A stretch of 64,000 nt of DNA from Linnemannia elongata. Taxonomy: Eukaryota > Mortierellomycota > Mortierellomycetes > Mortierellales > Mortierellaceae. Position 1 is the first letter of the stretch. Every line of letters starts with the position of its first letter. Below, in pieces: positions 1 through 10,861 of this stretch. Where the stretch lies: NCBI GenBank assembly GCA_036320915.1, contig JAXBDG010000012.1, positions 186,001-250,000 of the forward strand, written 5' to 3'. Made by a program: the position numbers and the translations under genes. The notes under the pieces were generated by a model that was given only the letters and a program-made list of their open reading frames with translations, was not told where the DNA came from and made no database searches.

Positions 1-413
1 TAGCAGGAACCTCACAAAGCCTTTCCGCTCTGCAAGATAACCCCACGTAGTATGATTCAGGATCCGAAGATCTATTCGTATTCAACTAAAAATCGGAAAA
101 GGCGGTAATCGTCGCGTTCTAGCACGGGTTCTAACTTAGAGGCGTTCAGCCATAACCCAACGGATGATAGCTTCGGGCCATTGCATGCTCAGGCAGGCCC
201 AAATATCAATTATCCGAATGAACGGTTCCTCTCGTATTAAGCAGTAGGCTGAAACTAACCTGTCTCATGACGGTCTAACCTCGAGGTCTTGTTCCCTATT
301 AGTGGGTGAACAATCTAGTACTTACTGAATTCTGCTTCAGTACGATAGGAACCGACATCGAAGGATCGAAATGCAACGTCGCTATGAACGCTTGGCTGTC
401 ACAAGCCAGTTAT
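1..413 (-). pseudogene. 28S rRNA 3'-end fragment, degenerate
   Basis: The minus strand reads as the last few hundred bases of fungal 28S rRNA. Recognisable pieces include GATAACTGGCTTG (at 413), the GTTCACCCACTAATAGGGAA helix and the segment around CTAGAACGCGACGA. It is cut by the window edge on the 28S 3' side. The universally conserved stretch between the CACTAATAGGGAA helix and the CTCGTACTAAG region is scrambled or shortened near 270-295, so this is a decayed copy and not a working rRNA gene. No 18S, 5.8S or ITS is adjacent. It belongs to a set of dispersed 28S-end fragments in this window. Confidence 0.85.
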
Positions 414-499
414 TTGGTTCCCTCCTACTCTTTCCTTTAATTCGACTCCCTCATACTCACAGTCTCACCTTGTTGCAGTATGAATAAAAGAGACAGAAA

Positions 500-760
500 A
501 AGTAGAAGTACCTGAATAACAAGGATGAGACGGAGGTTGAATGAGGCGGGGAGTATGAACAAAGAAACGAAAAGGCGTAGAGGTGCTCACATAAAAAGAA
601 AGTGAGGAGTTGGCATATGCAAGTGTGAATAAATGAAACAGAGAGAAAGAGAGAGAGAGTGGAGGTGCTTGAATAAAACAAGGATGTGATGGAGGTTGAA
701 AAAGCCGTGGAATCAAAATAGGAAGGCGAAAAGCATAAAGGTACGCGGATAAAAAGGGGG
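500..760. repeat. Purine-rich imperfect minisatellite
   Basis: Four loose units of the form (a/g)gaggt(a/g)c-ttgaataaaa start near 505, 572, 660 and 738, with spacing of about 65-90 bp. The stretch ACAAGGATG-GA-GGAGGTTGA occurs twice (about 517-541 and 677-701). The plus strand is strongly A/G-rich. The long open frames on the opposite strand are Ser/Phe-rich by-products of this composition, and I see no gene here. Confidence 0.5.
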
Positions 761-1012
761 TACGAGGCCACGAAGGTCAAATCTTAAGCAGCTATGCAAC
801 TTAAATTGGTAGGAGACTGAAATGAGATTTCCTGGTATTTACCTCTGGTACCTTGAGAGCTACACATGCCCAATCGACTCTTAAGCAACCAACAAAATAG
901 ATGATAAACAGCCACGCCAAATAGTATAAAAGTATGAGAATTTTATTCCCTTTTTGTTTCTTCCCCTTACACCCCTTCAATTTTGCACCAGGTATGTTAT
1001 CCTCCACCCTTA

Positions 1013-1377
1013 CAGTCGTACCCCCCCTATAGTATAATCCCCTATAGTATATCCCTCTCCTATAGTATATTTTTTTTTTTGAAAAGTTGGAATAGGCTTG
1101 CTTATAGTATATTCATATGTAGTTTTCGCTACCTCCCCTATAGTATATTGATCTGGAGGCATCACACAATCACCGTGTAAACTTTCTTGTCAGTGTGAAT
1201 GGATGGACCTCAGGTCCTGCCATCAGCATGGTCATGATGGGGATGAATGGGGATGGAGGGAAAAATTCAACGCATTTAAGGGTACATGGGCCTAGATGAT
1301 GATTCTTATAGCATAACCTCCCCTATAGTATATTTTACCTTGCAGCAGAAGAGTATACTATAGGGGGGGTACGACTG
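1013..1377. mobile_element. MITE with 24-bp terminal inverted repeats, Tc1/mariner-like
   Basis: The ends are exact inverted repeats of 24 bp: CAGTCGTACCCCCCCTATAG plus TATA at 1013-1036, and its reverse complement at 1354-1377. Both ends are flanked by TA (1011-1012 and 1378-1379), the target duplication expected for Tc1/mariner elements, whose termini often begin CAGT. The 365-bp body has no coding potential but carries at least five further copies of CCCTATAGTATA in the same sense, so the end motif has been re-iterated internally. I infer a non-autonomous element. The dead Tc1 transposase at 55.1-55.9 kb is not shown to be its partner. Confidence 0.85.
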
Positions 1378-1624
1378 TAGCGTGTTTCTCTCGTGTCAGA
1401 TATAAGAATGTATAAGGCACCTCCTTTCACTATCCCCTCTTGCTTTAAATCAAGATGTTACTCTAGCATCGTGCTTGCTTCGTTGCTCTGGTTGGGCCAG
1501 ATATATTTGCTTTCAATGCAACGGAGATCCATGATTCGGCTACGCAACCACTAACGCCATGCCTATTATTTGTTTTGATCATTTTCACCTTTATCTTTAG
1601 CTCCCTGCCCTATCTCCTATTCCA

Positions 1625-1798
1625 ATGGCCTTCGATCCATTTGACCTTATCTTTGTCTTCGTCGGTTTAGTAGCGCTTATAATTCTCATCTTTGGAGGAT
1701 GCACATGCTATAGGCTTGCCACTGGTAAATCTATGGGGCAACTTAAAATTGTACGTGACGAGAACGGAGAAGTGGTTGCTGTGAAAACTACACTGTGA
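1625..1798 (+). CDS. Small single-pass membrane protein, 57 aa, hypothetical
   Basis: This is a 58-codon open frame beginning MAFDPFDLIFVFVGLVALII. Residues about 8-27 form one hydrophobic membrane segment, followed by a Cys pair (GGCTC) and a polar tail ending in VVAVKTTL. A TATA-poor but pyrimidine-rich leader precedes it, and no overlapping alternative frame competes. I do not recognise a family. The clean hydrophobic-then-charged layout is what a real small membrane protein looks like, but a chance frame of this length cannot be excluded without homologues or transcripts. Confidence 0.35.
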   Translation: MAFDPFDLIFVFVGLVALIILIFGGCTCYRLATGKSMGQLKIVRDENGEVVAVKTTL

Positions 1799-2034
1799 TC
1801 TACAGTCGGCCTCAGCGAAATTTTATTTCCAACAGTTTTAAAATCTTACAAGCAGACACGCGTTTGACCTATATACCAATTGCTTGCAATGGTCATTTTG
1901 ATTGATATTTTACACAGTTCCATTGCATTTTCTCATAAAACCTTCAAAACAACTACACATCGTTTTTAAGCATAACACCACCATGTAAATCACGGACTGA
2001 AAACTATGATGCACATTCCTTGATTGGTATTAGA

Positions 2035-2162
2035 ATTAGCGCAAGTGAACAAGGCATCAATAACGCGACCTGGAATTCTAATGAAGCAAGGATTGAAAGA
2101 GCTGACATCAAATGATCAAAGGCAACGTCGCTATGAACGCTTGGCTGCCACAAGCCAGTTAT
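2035..2162 (-). pseudogene. Short 28S-rRNA-derived element (copy 1)
   Basis: The right half (about 2100-2162) matches 28S rRNA on the minus strand, from GATAACTGGCTTGTGGC onward through the CGTTCATAGCGACGTTGC segment. The left half (2035-2100), containing AATTCTAATGAAGCAAGGATTG, is shared with the copies at 32.6 kb and 35.3 kb. It does not align well to the 28S sequence in the longer fragments of this window. It is either a strongly diverged 28S lineage or a composite repeat. Confidence 0.6.
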
Positions 2163-2441
2163 CCTATCCTTTCTGGCTCTCTCTGCCCATGATTTTTTTT
2201 GTGCATCCCTCCTCTATCACTCTTGCCCTTCATCATTTTTAATTCGTCCCTCCTTTCTCTCTCCCGTGGTTCTTTTCAAGGCATTGCTATTTGGGCATGG
2301 AGAGAGAGAACAAATCAGGAATCATCAACTAATAGGGCCCGCGTGAAGACACCCAAGAGAGAGGAAAATCACGGGAGAAGCGCATTCTGATATGCCCTCA
2401 CAGATTGCCATATCCAATAATGTTTTCTTATTTGACTATCT

Positions 2442-3975
2442 TTAAATGGTGCGACACAGAGTAATAATGTCGTCCGGCACATACACCTGTAGTATGCTAA
2501 TCAACTCGCTCAACTCAATCCAGTTAAGGGTTCCATGGATGGTTTTTATCGGGTGACCAGAATACAGCACGCGAGCGTAATAGGTAGTCGTAGGGGCCTC
2601 GTGGGGTTGCTCGGCTGTCGTCTCCCAGACCTCGATGGCGATATTCGAACCCATCCCTGGCCATCTCATGTTATCGATACCGAACGCCCCCAAGATTGGA
2701 CCGATATCGTTGTCATGGAAGAATGTATGTGCATAGACATACGCTTGCTTTCCATCCAGCACTGCCTGCAGGCGACCCACGATTTCACCAATAAACAATC
2801 CCCCCACGGTCTGGATGTACTGGATAGCCTGAGGACTTCTGCGCCAGTGGAACTGCCACTCCCAATCGCCCGCACGGAAGACCTCTTCAGCCTGTTCGAC
2901 TGTCACACAGTTGGAATGGTTCGTAAAGCTACAGGGGAGGGCATAGCCGTTGCATAACCGGGCCTGAAAGTTGTCGGAGAAATGGTCGAAATTCTTCTGC
3001 CAAGCATCGCTGGTCGCTCCAAGCATCGATCCTAGCGTCGCACGTAGGTCCGCGGTTACGTTGAGATGTTCGTTCCAGTCATCTGTTGCCTCGATGGCGT
3101 CGAGGATATTGTTCCTGGCGTTACAGGGGTAGCCTTTGTTGATAGTATCTACGCCACTGGATTGCTGGCGAATTGGGAGTGAGCCCTTCCACTCAGGCCA
3201 GATACCACGCAGCACGCCACCAGCACTTTGTTGGGTCAGGGGTGAAGAAGAAGACCGAAGCCAGACCTTGTTGCTAGGTTCTTTCGGGATGATGCCAAGC
3301 TTGTCACCATACACAGTCCACAGGTCTTTGCCATGCTGGAAGCCGTCAAGCAAGCCGCCGAGGGTCAACTGCGGGAACATGCAGGATGTATTCACATAGG
3401 GTAATGCTTCCATGAACGGATTGTTCGGGTCAGTGTAGACATCTGCGTGCATAGGCACCGGGTCGTCTCCAGCTTGGGCACCGGCGCTGTAGAAGTAAGC
3501 GTCGATTGTGGAGCAGTCAAAGGGTTGGTTCTGTGGCTGAATTTAGTTTCATTTTTTCATTTTTTTTCCACAGGAATGAACCAAACTGACAGCACCTTAC
3601 CTCTCCACCAGGAGCCAAGTTGTACATAGTCCGGCGCTGATGACGCTGGAAATACTCCAGATAAACTATCTTGGCTTCTTTCACGCTGGGGAGCTCATAC
3701 TCCTGCACACGAGGGTGCGGCATCGAGCAATAATTGTACACGCCATAAGGAGAGCCTTCGGTTTTTTGGTTGGCTGGCGCATTATAGATGCCGCCGTGAG
3801 TACCCAAGGTGCTGTTGGTGATGTACGAGGTATAATTGAGGCCAATTGGGTAGAATGTGTCGATGGGTGGCAGACTAACAGCATAGACGCCGCAGGCCAA
3901 TGCGCCCACTCCCAGTAGAGAGAACATGATGAGAGATTGATGAAGATTTAGGTGGGACTGTGACAAGGCTGACAT
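2442..3975 (-). CDS. Histidine acid phosphatase family protein (2 exons, 487 aa)
   Basis: Exon 1 is 3601-3975 and exon 2 is 2442-3530. The 70-bp intron (3531-3600, GTAAGG..CCACAG) joins GGE to NQPFDCSTIDAYF in frame. Residues about 14-34 are a hydrophobic signal sequence or signal anchor, so the product is probably secreted or luminal. The N-terminal active-site region reads EYFQRHQRRTMYN (residues 108-119), the position of the family motif RHGxRxP, with Gly replaced by Gln and Pro by Met. A C-terminal TFFHDNDIGPILGAFG holds the His-Asp pair of the family. RSSSSPLTQQSAGGVLRGIW matches the central RSTxxxRTxxSAxxxLxGL-type region. Several N-x-S/T sequons fit secretion. Known family members hydrolyse phosphomonoesters; whether the altered motif keeps activity is unknown. 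No operon-like context. Confidence 0.85.
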
Positions 3976-4636
3976 TTCTCAAGAGTAAGGGAGGAACTGG
4001 GGACAGGAGATGGTTTTCAAGGTATGGGAGTGTTATTATGGTTTTTGTGAGCGTTGTGGGAAGAAAAGTCAGCCCGTGAATCGGCGTAGCAGGTGTGGCT
4101 CTCTTATCCTCAACGACAGCCGAAAGCCTTGTGATCACGTGATATTGTCGGTAAACTCCTTAATATTTTCCGCGGCTTTTTTCTTACCCTTTCATCCACG
4201 TTGATCCCCTGCTGTTGTCCATTGGTGTTGTCCCTTACTGCTTGTTACCACTCGATGGTATCCCTTGATGCTGCTACCTTTGGTGTTGCCCTTTGACATG
4301 ATATTATCCCTTGATCATTTTTAGGATCCTTTGATATTTTCCATTATCTCTTGATCCTCTGATCCATTTTGTCTGTCTTTCTCTGCTTACTATTACCATC
4401 TGCACAGTGACGCACATATTTATTTTGTTTCTGGACGAAAACTGGTTCCAATAAATATTGCGGGAGAGCTATGATCCACTTCCATCCAACAAAACGAACC
4501 CTATCACACTCGTGTATCTCTTAGGCCGAGCAATTCGACGCTGAAAAATTATGTGTACACCTTTCAGGTCTGAACAGAGACAATTTTTTAACATATTTTT
4601 CCTTTTTCTGAAAGGTGCTCAAAAGTGTGCACTCAC
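3976..4636. other. Gene-poor stretch
   Basis: About 660 bp between the phosphatase start and the p47-like fragment. It contains a run of loosely similar CCCTTGATG/CCTTTGATC words (about 4200-4370) that looks like simple-sequence drift. I checked the minus strand specifically for the SEP and UBX exons that should follow the p47-like N-terminus and saw none. Confidence 0.5.
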
Positions 4637-4995
4637 TTTTATTTTTTTTTGAAGCAGGCTTGGGCGCAGAATGCGCCAGAACATCGTCCAAGTCCTCATC
4701 TTCCTCGGCGACACGGCTTGCGCCCCTGTTGTCTCGTCCTCCTGATCCTGCTCCTGCCTGTGGTTCCTCATAAAACCTGCTCGTGACAGCCTATGAAGTG
4801 AAATGAGAAGGTATATATGGAGCTAGTCATGCAAACAAAAGGCAGTAGGTGTTGTTCGTGATGTTGCATTTGTCGGGCTTGTTTACATGTTACGTCGATG
4901 TCCCAACTATTGACCTCGAAGTAGAACTGGGCCTGTTCAGGAATGGCTCCAGAGACGGCGACAAAGTTGGCGATGAGTTCTGCGTGATCAGCCAT
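4637..4995 (-). pseudogene. 5' fragment of a p47/Shp1-type UBX-cofactor gene
   Basis: Exon 1 (4894-4995) encodes MADHAELIANFVAVSGAIPE and then QAQFYFEVNSWDID, the UBA-like N-terminus of p47/NSFL1/Shp1 cofactors of the Cdc48/p97 ATPase. An intron (4791-4893, GTAACA..TTCATAG) leads in frame to exon 2 (4637-4790), AVTSRFYEEPQAGAGSGG and an acidic DEDLDDVL segment, ending at a good donor, GTGAGT (4631-4636). Family proteins continue with SEP and UBX domains, roughly 250 more residues, but nothing downstream encodes them. I therefore read this as a duplicated or truncated gene start. A transcript could still yield a short UBA-only protein. Confidence 0.7.
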
Positions 4996-5210
4996 GGCGG
5001 TGTGTGAATTGTTGGTGAGTGAGGTGGAAGAGTAACAGAATAAGGAACAAAAAAGCAGCAGGTTCATCTCCTTGAAGGCGAAACTCCCAGCGCGATATTG
5101 CGATAACGCAGTTACCTTTATCAATTTGATTGCGAACAGTGCGTGGTTTTTATTTTAATTCAGTGGTGACTTCATTGTATTCAAGGCACTCATAAGTAGA
5201 TACATGTATC

Positions 5211-7046
5211 TTACAACTGGGAATCGCTCTTCAAGGTCAAAACCACCTTGCCAAACTGGACTCCAGCCTTGATGACATTGAACGCCTCCTCAGCAGACTC
5301 AAGGCCAGGCCAGACATGACTGACCACAGGCTTGATCTTGTGCTTCCCAACAAAGTCAACCATCTCACCAAACTCGAAGCGCGATCCCTAGGAAAAAAAC
5401 AGTTGTTCATGTTAGCTAATGATATTGAACATCGCCTATATTATATGATTCCTTCGCCGAGGATTGTGTTGACTGCTCCATAAAACAACAAGGACTTACC
5501 ATGGTGCTTCCACGGACCTCGATGTTGCGCAGGACGGCAACCATGTCGTATTTGACCTCGAAGTTAACGGTCATTCCGTAGGAGACAATGATGCCTCCCT
5601 GGCGAAGAAGATTAGAGAAGGCCCCGAAGGCCTCACCTCCGGCACCGTCAATGACTACGTCAAAGGGTTTGCCATGAGTAAGGTTTTGAAGTTGGGAGAC
5701 CCAATTGTCTGTATAGTGGATGTCAATGAATTAGAGGATAGGAGCGTTAGAGGCGTGTAATAATCGCAGAGATTCGAAATGACACCAAGGCGGACGTATG
5801 TACACGTAGGTGACACGGTACCTGATTTGTAGTTGACGCCCCCCCGAGCGCCAAGCTCGATAGCCTTGCGGATTTTGGCGTCGTCCGATGAGTTGACATA
5901 AACATTGGCGCCAGCAGCAACACAGAGCAACAAAGTCATCAGAGCAACACCTCCACCTATCGGATAGTCATTCAGAAGAGGACGGTAAATGCGCTGGTTC
6001 CGTTTCTACCTTCTGCCATTTCCATGGGTGCCATACATGGTCAACATTGACCGCGGCGCGATAGAATAGTGAGGGTGCCTTTTCTTTTCTTTTCATCGAT
6101 TGTCTTCTCGAGGTTGCTTACCAATTCCAGTAATAAGGACGTTCTGGCCTTCGCGGACCTCTCCCTTGGTGAATGCAGCACGCCATGCTGTCAGACCAGC
6201 AAGAGGCAGAGCGGCAGCCTCGGCATCAGTCAAGTGGTCAGGGACCTTGAAAAGATCGTCCTGTTGCCCGACATAGTGCTCCGAAAAGACGCCTAGCATG
6301 CATAGAGAGATGCGGGCAATGGGTCAGGAACAGATATGTAAAAAGAACACAACCCCGCACCAAATATATAAGTTTTTTTCATCTTTCCGTTTTGTGTTCT
6401 ACGCTGCAACGATTTTCCTCCCTTCCTAATTTTTCTCTATGATGCAGCGGGTCTTGCTTCCCACCAGTGATAAACAAAAAAAACAAAATCCTACCTGGAG
6501 CAGGTCCACCACCAATGATGAAGTGGTCCCCCTCGGGTCCCTTGGGGTCCTTGATCCAGCCGATCGAGGGCATGACGATAACACGGTCGCCAACCTTAAG
6601 CTTGGACGAGTTGCCCTTGAGCTCCGCGATCCTGCCAACACCATCTGCTCCCAAGATCGAGTTGAACACAATGACCTGAACAAAATAAGGGGGGGGGGAC
6701 AAGAGCGACAACATAAGAACAACCAATGGGTGAGTAAACGCAGGATCTTTTGCACCATTTCTACGAATTTGATTGGGGACACAAAAATATCACGTCCCCA
6801 CAAATCTGATGGGGACACAAACAAAATCACGTCAGAAAAAGTGAAACACGGTGGCATCAACTATGTTCTATCTCTTACAGGATACACTCCCTTGCGGATC
6901 CAGACCTCGCGGTGGTTGAACGAGACAGCGTGAACATCCAACAGAGCCTGACCGTCCTCTGTGAGTTCGGGTTTGGGGAGATCGACCAGCTTCGCGTTGT
7001 GGTAGGTGGGCTCAAAGTTGGTTTCTTCGACGATAATGGCCTTCAT
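5211..7046 (-). CDS. Medium-chain dehydrogenase/reductase, YogA/quinone-oxidoreductase-like (6 exons, 346 aa)
   Basis: Exons are 6879-7046, 6495-6675, 6122-6292, 5822-5956, 5500-5708 and 5211-5387; every junction is GT..AG and keeps frame to a TAA at 5211-5213. The N-terminal GroES-like domain has VSFNHREVWIRKG, LGADGVGRI and VGDRVIVMP. The NAD(P)-binding Rossmann domain starts at NVLITGIGGGVA (the GxGxxG-type loop spans the exon 3/4 junction). It continues through FDVVIDGAGGEAF and GGIIVSYGMT, and the C-terminus is HVWPGLESAEEAFNVIKAG. The length is normal for MDR enzymes. The catalytic zinc ligands of true alcohol dehydrogenases (GHE motif) are not evident, so a zinc-independent NAD(P)H reductase acting on quinones or enals in the cytosol is more likely. 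The start at 7046 gives the expected MKAIIVEE N-terminus. Confidence 0.88.
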
Positions 7047-7059
7047 ATTGTTTGCAGTT

Positions 7060-7081
7060 GTGGTTGTGGTTGTGGTTGTGG
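7060..7081 (-). repeat. (GTGGTT)n microsatellite in the MDR 5' leader
   Basis: Four tandem TTGTGG hexamers lie 15-35 nt upstream of the MDR start codon, and so within the probable 5' UTR of that gene. On the mRNA strand they read as a CCACAA-type repeat, low in structure. Confidence 0.7.
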
Positions 7082-7155
7082 GTGTTATTTTTTGAAAGTA
7101 AGAAAAAGGTGTGCAGTAGTTGTGAATGAAGCGAGAAAGAGGGGTCGGCCGACAG

Positions 7156-7163
7156 CTTTTATA
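7156..7163 (-). promoter_or_regulatory. TATA box of the MDR gene
   Basis: The minus strand reads TATAAAAG, 110 nt upstream of the MDR start codon. This is a plausible RNA polymerase II TATA element with room for a transcription start and a short 5' UTR. Sequence match and position only. Confidence 0.5.
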
Positions 7164-7604
7164 AGTTCCTGAGCAAAGGATGTGACGGCCGATCGCTTTT
7201 CTCTCTTCAGGATCAGCCGATTTCCGCAGCGGACTGCATCCTGCACCTACGTAACACACACACAAGACAAGATCACACAGCTCCACAGAAACCCAGCTGG
7301 CGCTTCTGTAAAATTTTGCCTGACAAATACGACCATTATTAATAAATTTCTTCTGTGAAAAGGTATATACGCAACTATTTCCTTTTTGAAAGCACCAGAA
7401 TAGTTCCCACGGCTTCGATCGCGAAGGCATGGATCAAGTTTGGAGGGAAAAAAAAAGAAGGGTGGTGGTGTTTGAAAATTACAGTGTTTACTTGTTTTTG
7501 TCATTTCCTCCGTTTTTCCCTCCTCGCCTCTTTTCGTGACACAAAACAGAAATTCAGGCAAAAATTTCCCGGTAAACAACTTTGTTGTACAGGCTGACCC
7601 TGCC

Positions 7605-7850
7605 GTGATCAATGGGAAAACATCCAGCCGTAACCAATGTTGGGTGTACCATTTCCACGTCGGTTCAAAGGGGTCTCGACTCTTTTTTCCCTCCCTTTGG
7701 ATGTCATGTCAATCATTGGACACATTCATCCCATGGTTGTCAGAAAGCGTCACACATCAGTTTCCCATTCTCATTTCAAATCGACGCCTTCATCCAACAT
7801 GCACCATGCACGAACAAAAATAGCGCCCTCACCAGAGCTGGACCGATCAA
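7605..7850 (+). repeat. Dispersed 240-bp repeat, copy A
   Basis: This shares long near-identical blocks with 10862-11097 in the same orientation, including TTTTTTCCCTCCCTTTGGAT (then GTCATGTCAATCA) and GACGCCTTCATCCAACAT. Divergence is roughly 15-20 percent with small indels. There is no open frame common to both copies and no terminal inverted repeat that I can see. The two copies flank the MFS transporter gene. Confidence 0.75.
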
Positions 7851-7865
7851 GTCTTGTACCCTGTA

Positions 7866-8517
7866 AACCTATCCAAGGAAGACCATGATCGTCCAACATT
7901 CAGGCTCCATACTCACAAGACTTTGGGGAGGTTTAGCAGTTGAAAAATTTGAAAAATTTGAAAAATAATGAATCGACTGGGAAATCTAATGAGGCTTTCA
8001 TCCAAATAAGGAAAGGCTGGTGAGCAATTGGGCAGGTCCAGGGCAGACACAAAACTTTATTTTTTTCGACTGAATCTTCAATTGAATAATCCAACTGAGG
8101 AGCGCCTTCCACATTCGAAATCTCGATCGAAAAGCTGCACACATATCATCAAAAAAAGAAAATCTTCCATCCATGATACCCTGATATCTCTGATCCCCTG
8201 ATGCCCCAGATACCCTTGAAATTTTGTAGTTGGTCATGTATGTGGCGAGTAGGTTGAGCTGCGGTGCAACAGAAGTAGAGCAGCGCTTTCTGTTGCTGCT
8301 GGTGTCTTGTTACCATGTTGTGTTGAGTGTGGGTTGAAGATTCGATTGGGATAACGACTGACTGACGTCACATCATGAACTTTCTTTTTTTTTTGAAATT
8401 TTGAAAGGTTGCACGACCTCCCTGTTGAATATTCGAGATGCTTGTATTAAAAGGTATTGTTGAATGCAAAGTAATAATAGTATGAAATTCTAAATGATGT
8501 GCTGCTCAAAGTCGATC
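7866..8517. other. Gene-free stretch downstream of the MFS gene
   Basis: AT-rich, with a short tandem AAAAATTTG run (about 7943-7968) and ordinary homopolymers. Open frames here are short and unconvincing. The part next to 8518 is the transporter 3' UTR. Confidence 0.4.
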
Positions 8518-10313
8518 CTACGCTGTGCCAAGCTTTTCAATGCTGCAAATCGTACTGGCATCGCTTTCACAAGCTCTAGTAGCAACAGCAGACTCCTCAG
8601 CCCCCAGAACCACATCCTTCTCACCATCACCTGGAGCACCATTAATTCTTCCAAGTTCATCCAAGCCCCGCTCTAATTCTGCAAGCTCTGCTTCTTCCTT
8701 GTGGTTCTTTTTTATGGCAGGACGAACGGGCTTGTCCCAGGGCAAGATTACAAGCGCAAGGAAGAATCCGAACAATCCCATCGCTACCATGGCATAAAAC
8801 GCGTTTCGAAATCCCTTCATTAATGTCGGTCCACCTCTCACAGAGTCCGCACCAGCATTTCCATTCGTCGAGATAACAATCACATTTAGGATCGCGATTC
8901 CAAAGGGTGCGCCGAGCTGGAGTCCGGTGTTGTAGAGTGCGCCAACGAGACCCTGGTCCTCGTTCTCGGCATCGCGAACGGCCGTAATCTGGATAGGGAG
9001 ATGTGAGAGTCCGATACCAAAGATGTGGATGATGAAGGCAGGGAATGGGAGTGCAAAGTAGGGTGTGTGCTCATTCACGAATGAGAACATTAGTGCTGTG
9101 ACACACCGCAACAAGAACCCAGCCATGATCAAAGGCTTGAGAGGCAATCGAGGAAGGATCCGGCCAAGAGCACCAAAGACTACTATAGCAAGGAGGGCAT
9201 GGACCAAGAATCCCAGGGCGGTTTGGAGAGCATTCCACTGGTACACCTCCTGAAAGACCATGTTGGCGTAATAGATACTACCTTGAGATTTGGCCATGGA
9301 AACGAATGCGAGGGCGACGGAGGTGGCGAAAGACTTGACTTTCCAGACTCGAAGAGGCATTAAAGGGGTTTGGACTCGGCTTTCGATAAGGACAAAAGAG
9401 CCGATCAGGACTAGAGCAACCACGAATATAGGGATCGTCTTGGCACTACCCCAGCCGTAGTCTACACCGGTCGCGATATAGTACACGATGCCAGTAACGC
9501 CCAGTGTTGCGGTGATGGCACCGAGGAAATCGACCTTGGGCTTTTCGTCCTTTGGAGGTGTCAAAGGGATGGTAAAGTAGCTGAGTACAAGAAGGACGAA
9601 CGCAGCAATAGCTGAGATACGGAAGATCCACTGCCACCCAAGACTGGCAATTAATCCGCCAGCAAGGAGAAGTCCTGTGACCGCGCCTAGACCGCCAAAG
9701 GCACCATAGATTGAAAGGGCCTTGGTGCGCTCAGGTCCAGCGGGATAATTGGTCGCGATGAGTGCCATGGCGGTGGGGATGGTGCTGGCAGCACCCATAC
9801 CCTGGAGAGCACGAGAGAGGATGAACATGATAGGGGAGGTGGAGAAGGAGACGACGAGGGCCCAAAGCGCGAACCAGAATAGTCCAAACATGAACATTCG
9901 TCGATGACCGATGAGATCGCCGAGACGGCCAGAGATGAGAAGAAGACCAGCAAAGGTAATAGTATATGCATTGATAATCCAGAGCACCTCTGTCACCGAG
10001 AATTTGAGATCTTGTGCGATTGGGAGGATGGCAACAGCGACCGACGAGCCGTTGACTGAAAGAGAAAAAAAGGAAGGAAAGAGAAGAAAGAAAGCATCAA
10101 TTGTTGTTGAACATGGCGAGGGCACATGAATAAAAAATCATTCGTCATTTTCACAGTGAAATAAATGAGATACATACCGATGTTGATGAACTCCACGAGC
10201 GAGACGACATAGAGGAGTGCAGGCCTGAACTTTTGGCGCAGGCGGTCGACACCCTTGAGGTTATCATGTTCGGTCGGAGTTCCAAGGGGTGAAACAACTG
10301 GTGCATTTGTCAT
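8518..10313 (-). CDS. MFS multidrug transporter, DHA2-type 14-TM (2 exons, 557 aa)
   Basis: Exon 1 (10178-10313) encodes a cytosolic N-terminus and the start of TM1 (ALLYVVSLVEFINIG). The 122-bp intron (10056-10177, GTATGT..TTTCAG) splits a Val codon, and exon 2 (8518-10055) carries the rest. MFS motif A is GRLGDLIGHRRMF. Motif C-like glycines lie in GGLGAVTGLLLAGGLIASLGW, with SRALQGMGAASTIPTA between them. About 14 hydrophobic segments and a long acidic cytosolic tail match the drug:H+ antiporter-2 group (fungal aminotriazole/SGE1-like pumps). The predicted location is the plasma or vacuolar membrane, and the substrate cannot be read from sequence. The copies of a 240-bp repeat on both sides are unusual for a resident gene. 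Confidence 0.9.
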
Positions 10314-10861
10314 TGTCGAACGAGTTTGATGGCTACAGGAGAGCGAAAGAGAAAGAGAAGGAGTGAAAGTGCGAAGCCTATTTTTTTTTCTTGGTTTGAA
10401 TGAATGTGAACCATGCCATGATTTATATGAATGATACCTTGGATCGTGTCGACTTTTGTTTTTTTAAAAGAATGACAAATTTAACTATACAAGCACTCCA
10501 CACCTTGCCAAGAACAAACACCTTTCTCTTACCCACTAGGTTGATCATTGACCATCTGTTAAATCATGGCGTGAAGGAGCAGATCACTGATCCGAGAAAG
10601 TGGTTACAAACGAAAAGCCAGGTAAACTTTGTTTTGCTGCGCAGCTGGTATATTATTCAGCATCCTTGGCGTTTATCTGGGATTTTTGTAATTTGGGAAA
10701 AAAAAGCAAGAAAAGAGATGCATGGTCAAAATAGACCAATGAGATGCGCGCCTACATTACACGACTGCGCTGACAAAAAAAAAAAAAACGTTTGACACAA
10801 GGGAACAGCACGATTTAAGGTTTGCTCATCCGATTAGGTATACTTCCTACCCTTGTCTACC

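Noticed and set aside
457..780. 107-codon Ser/Phe-rich frame on the minus strand
   Set aside because: Composition-driven, from a purine-rich minisatellite; no motif.
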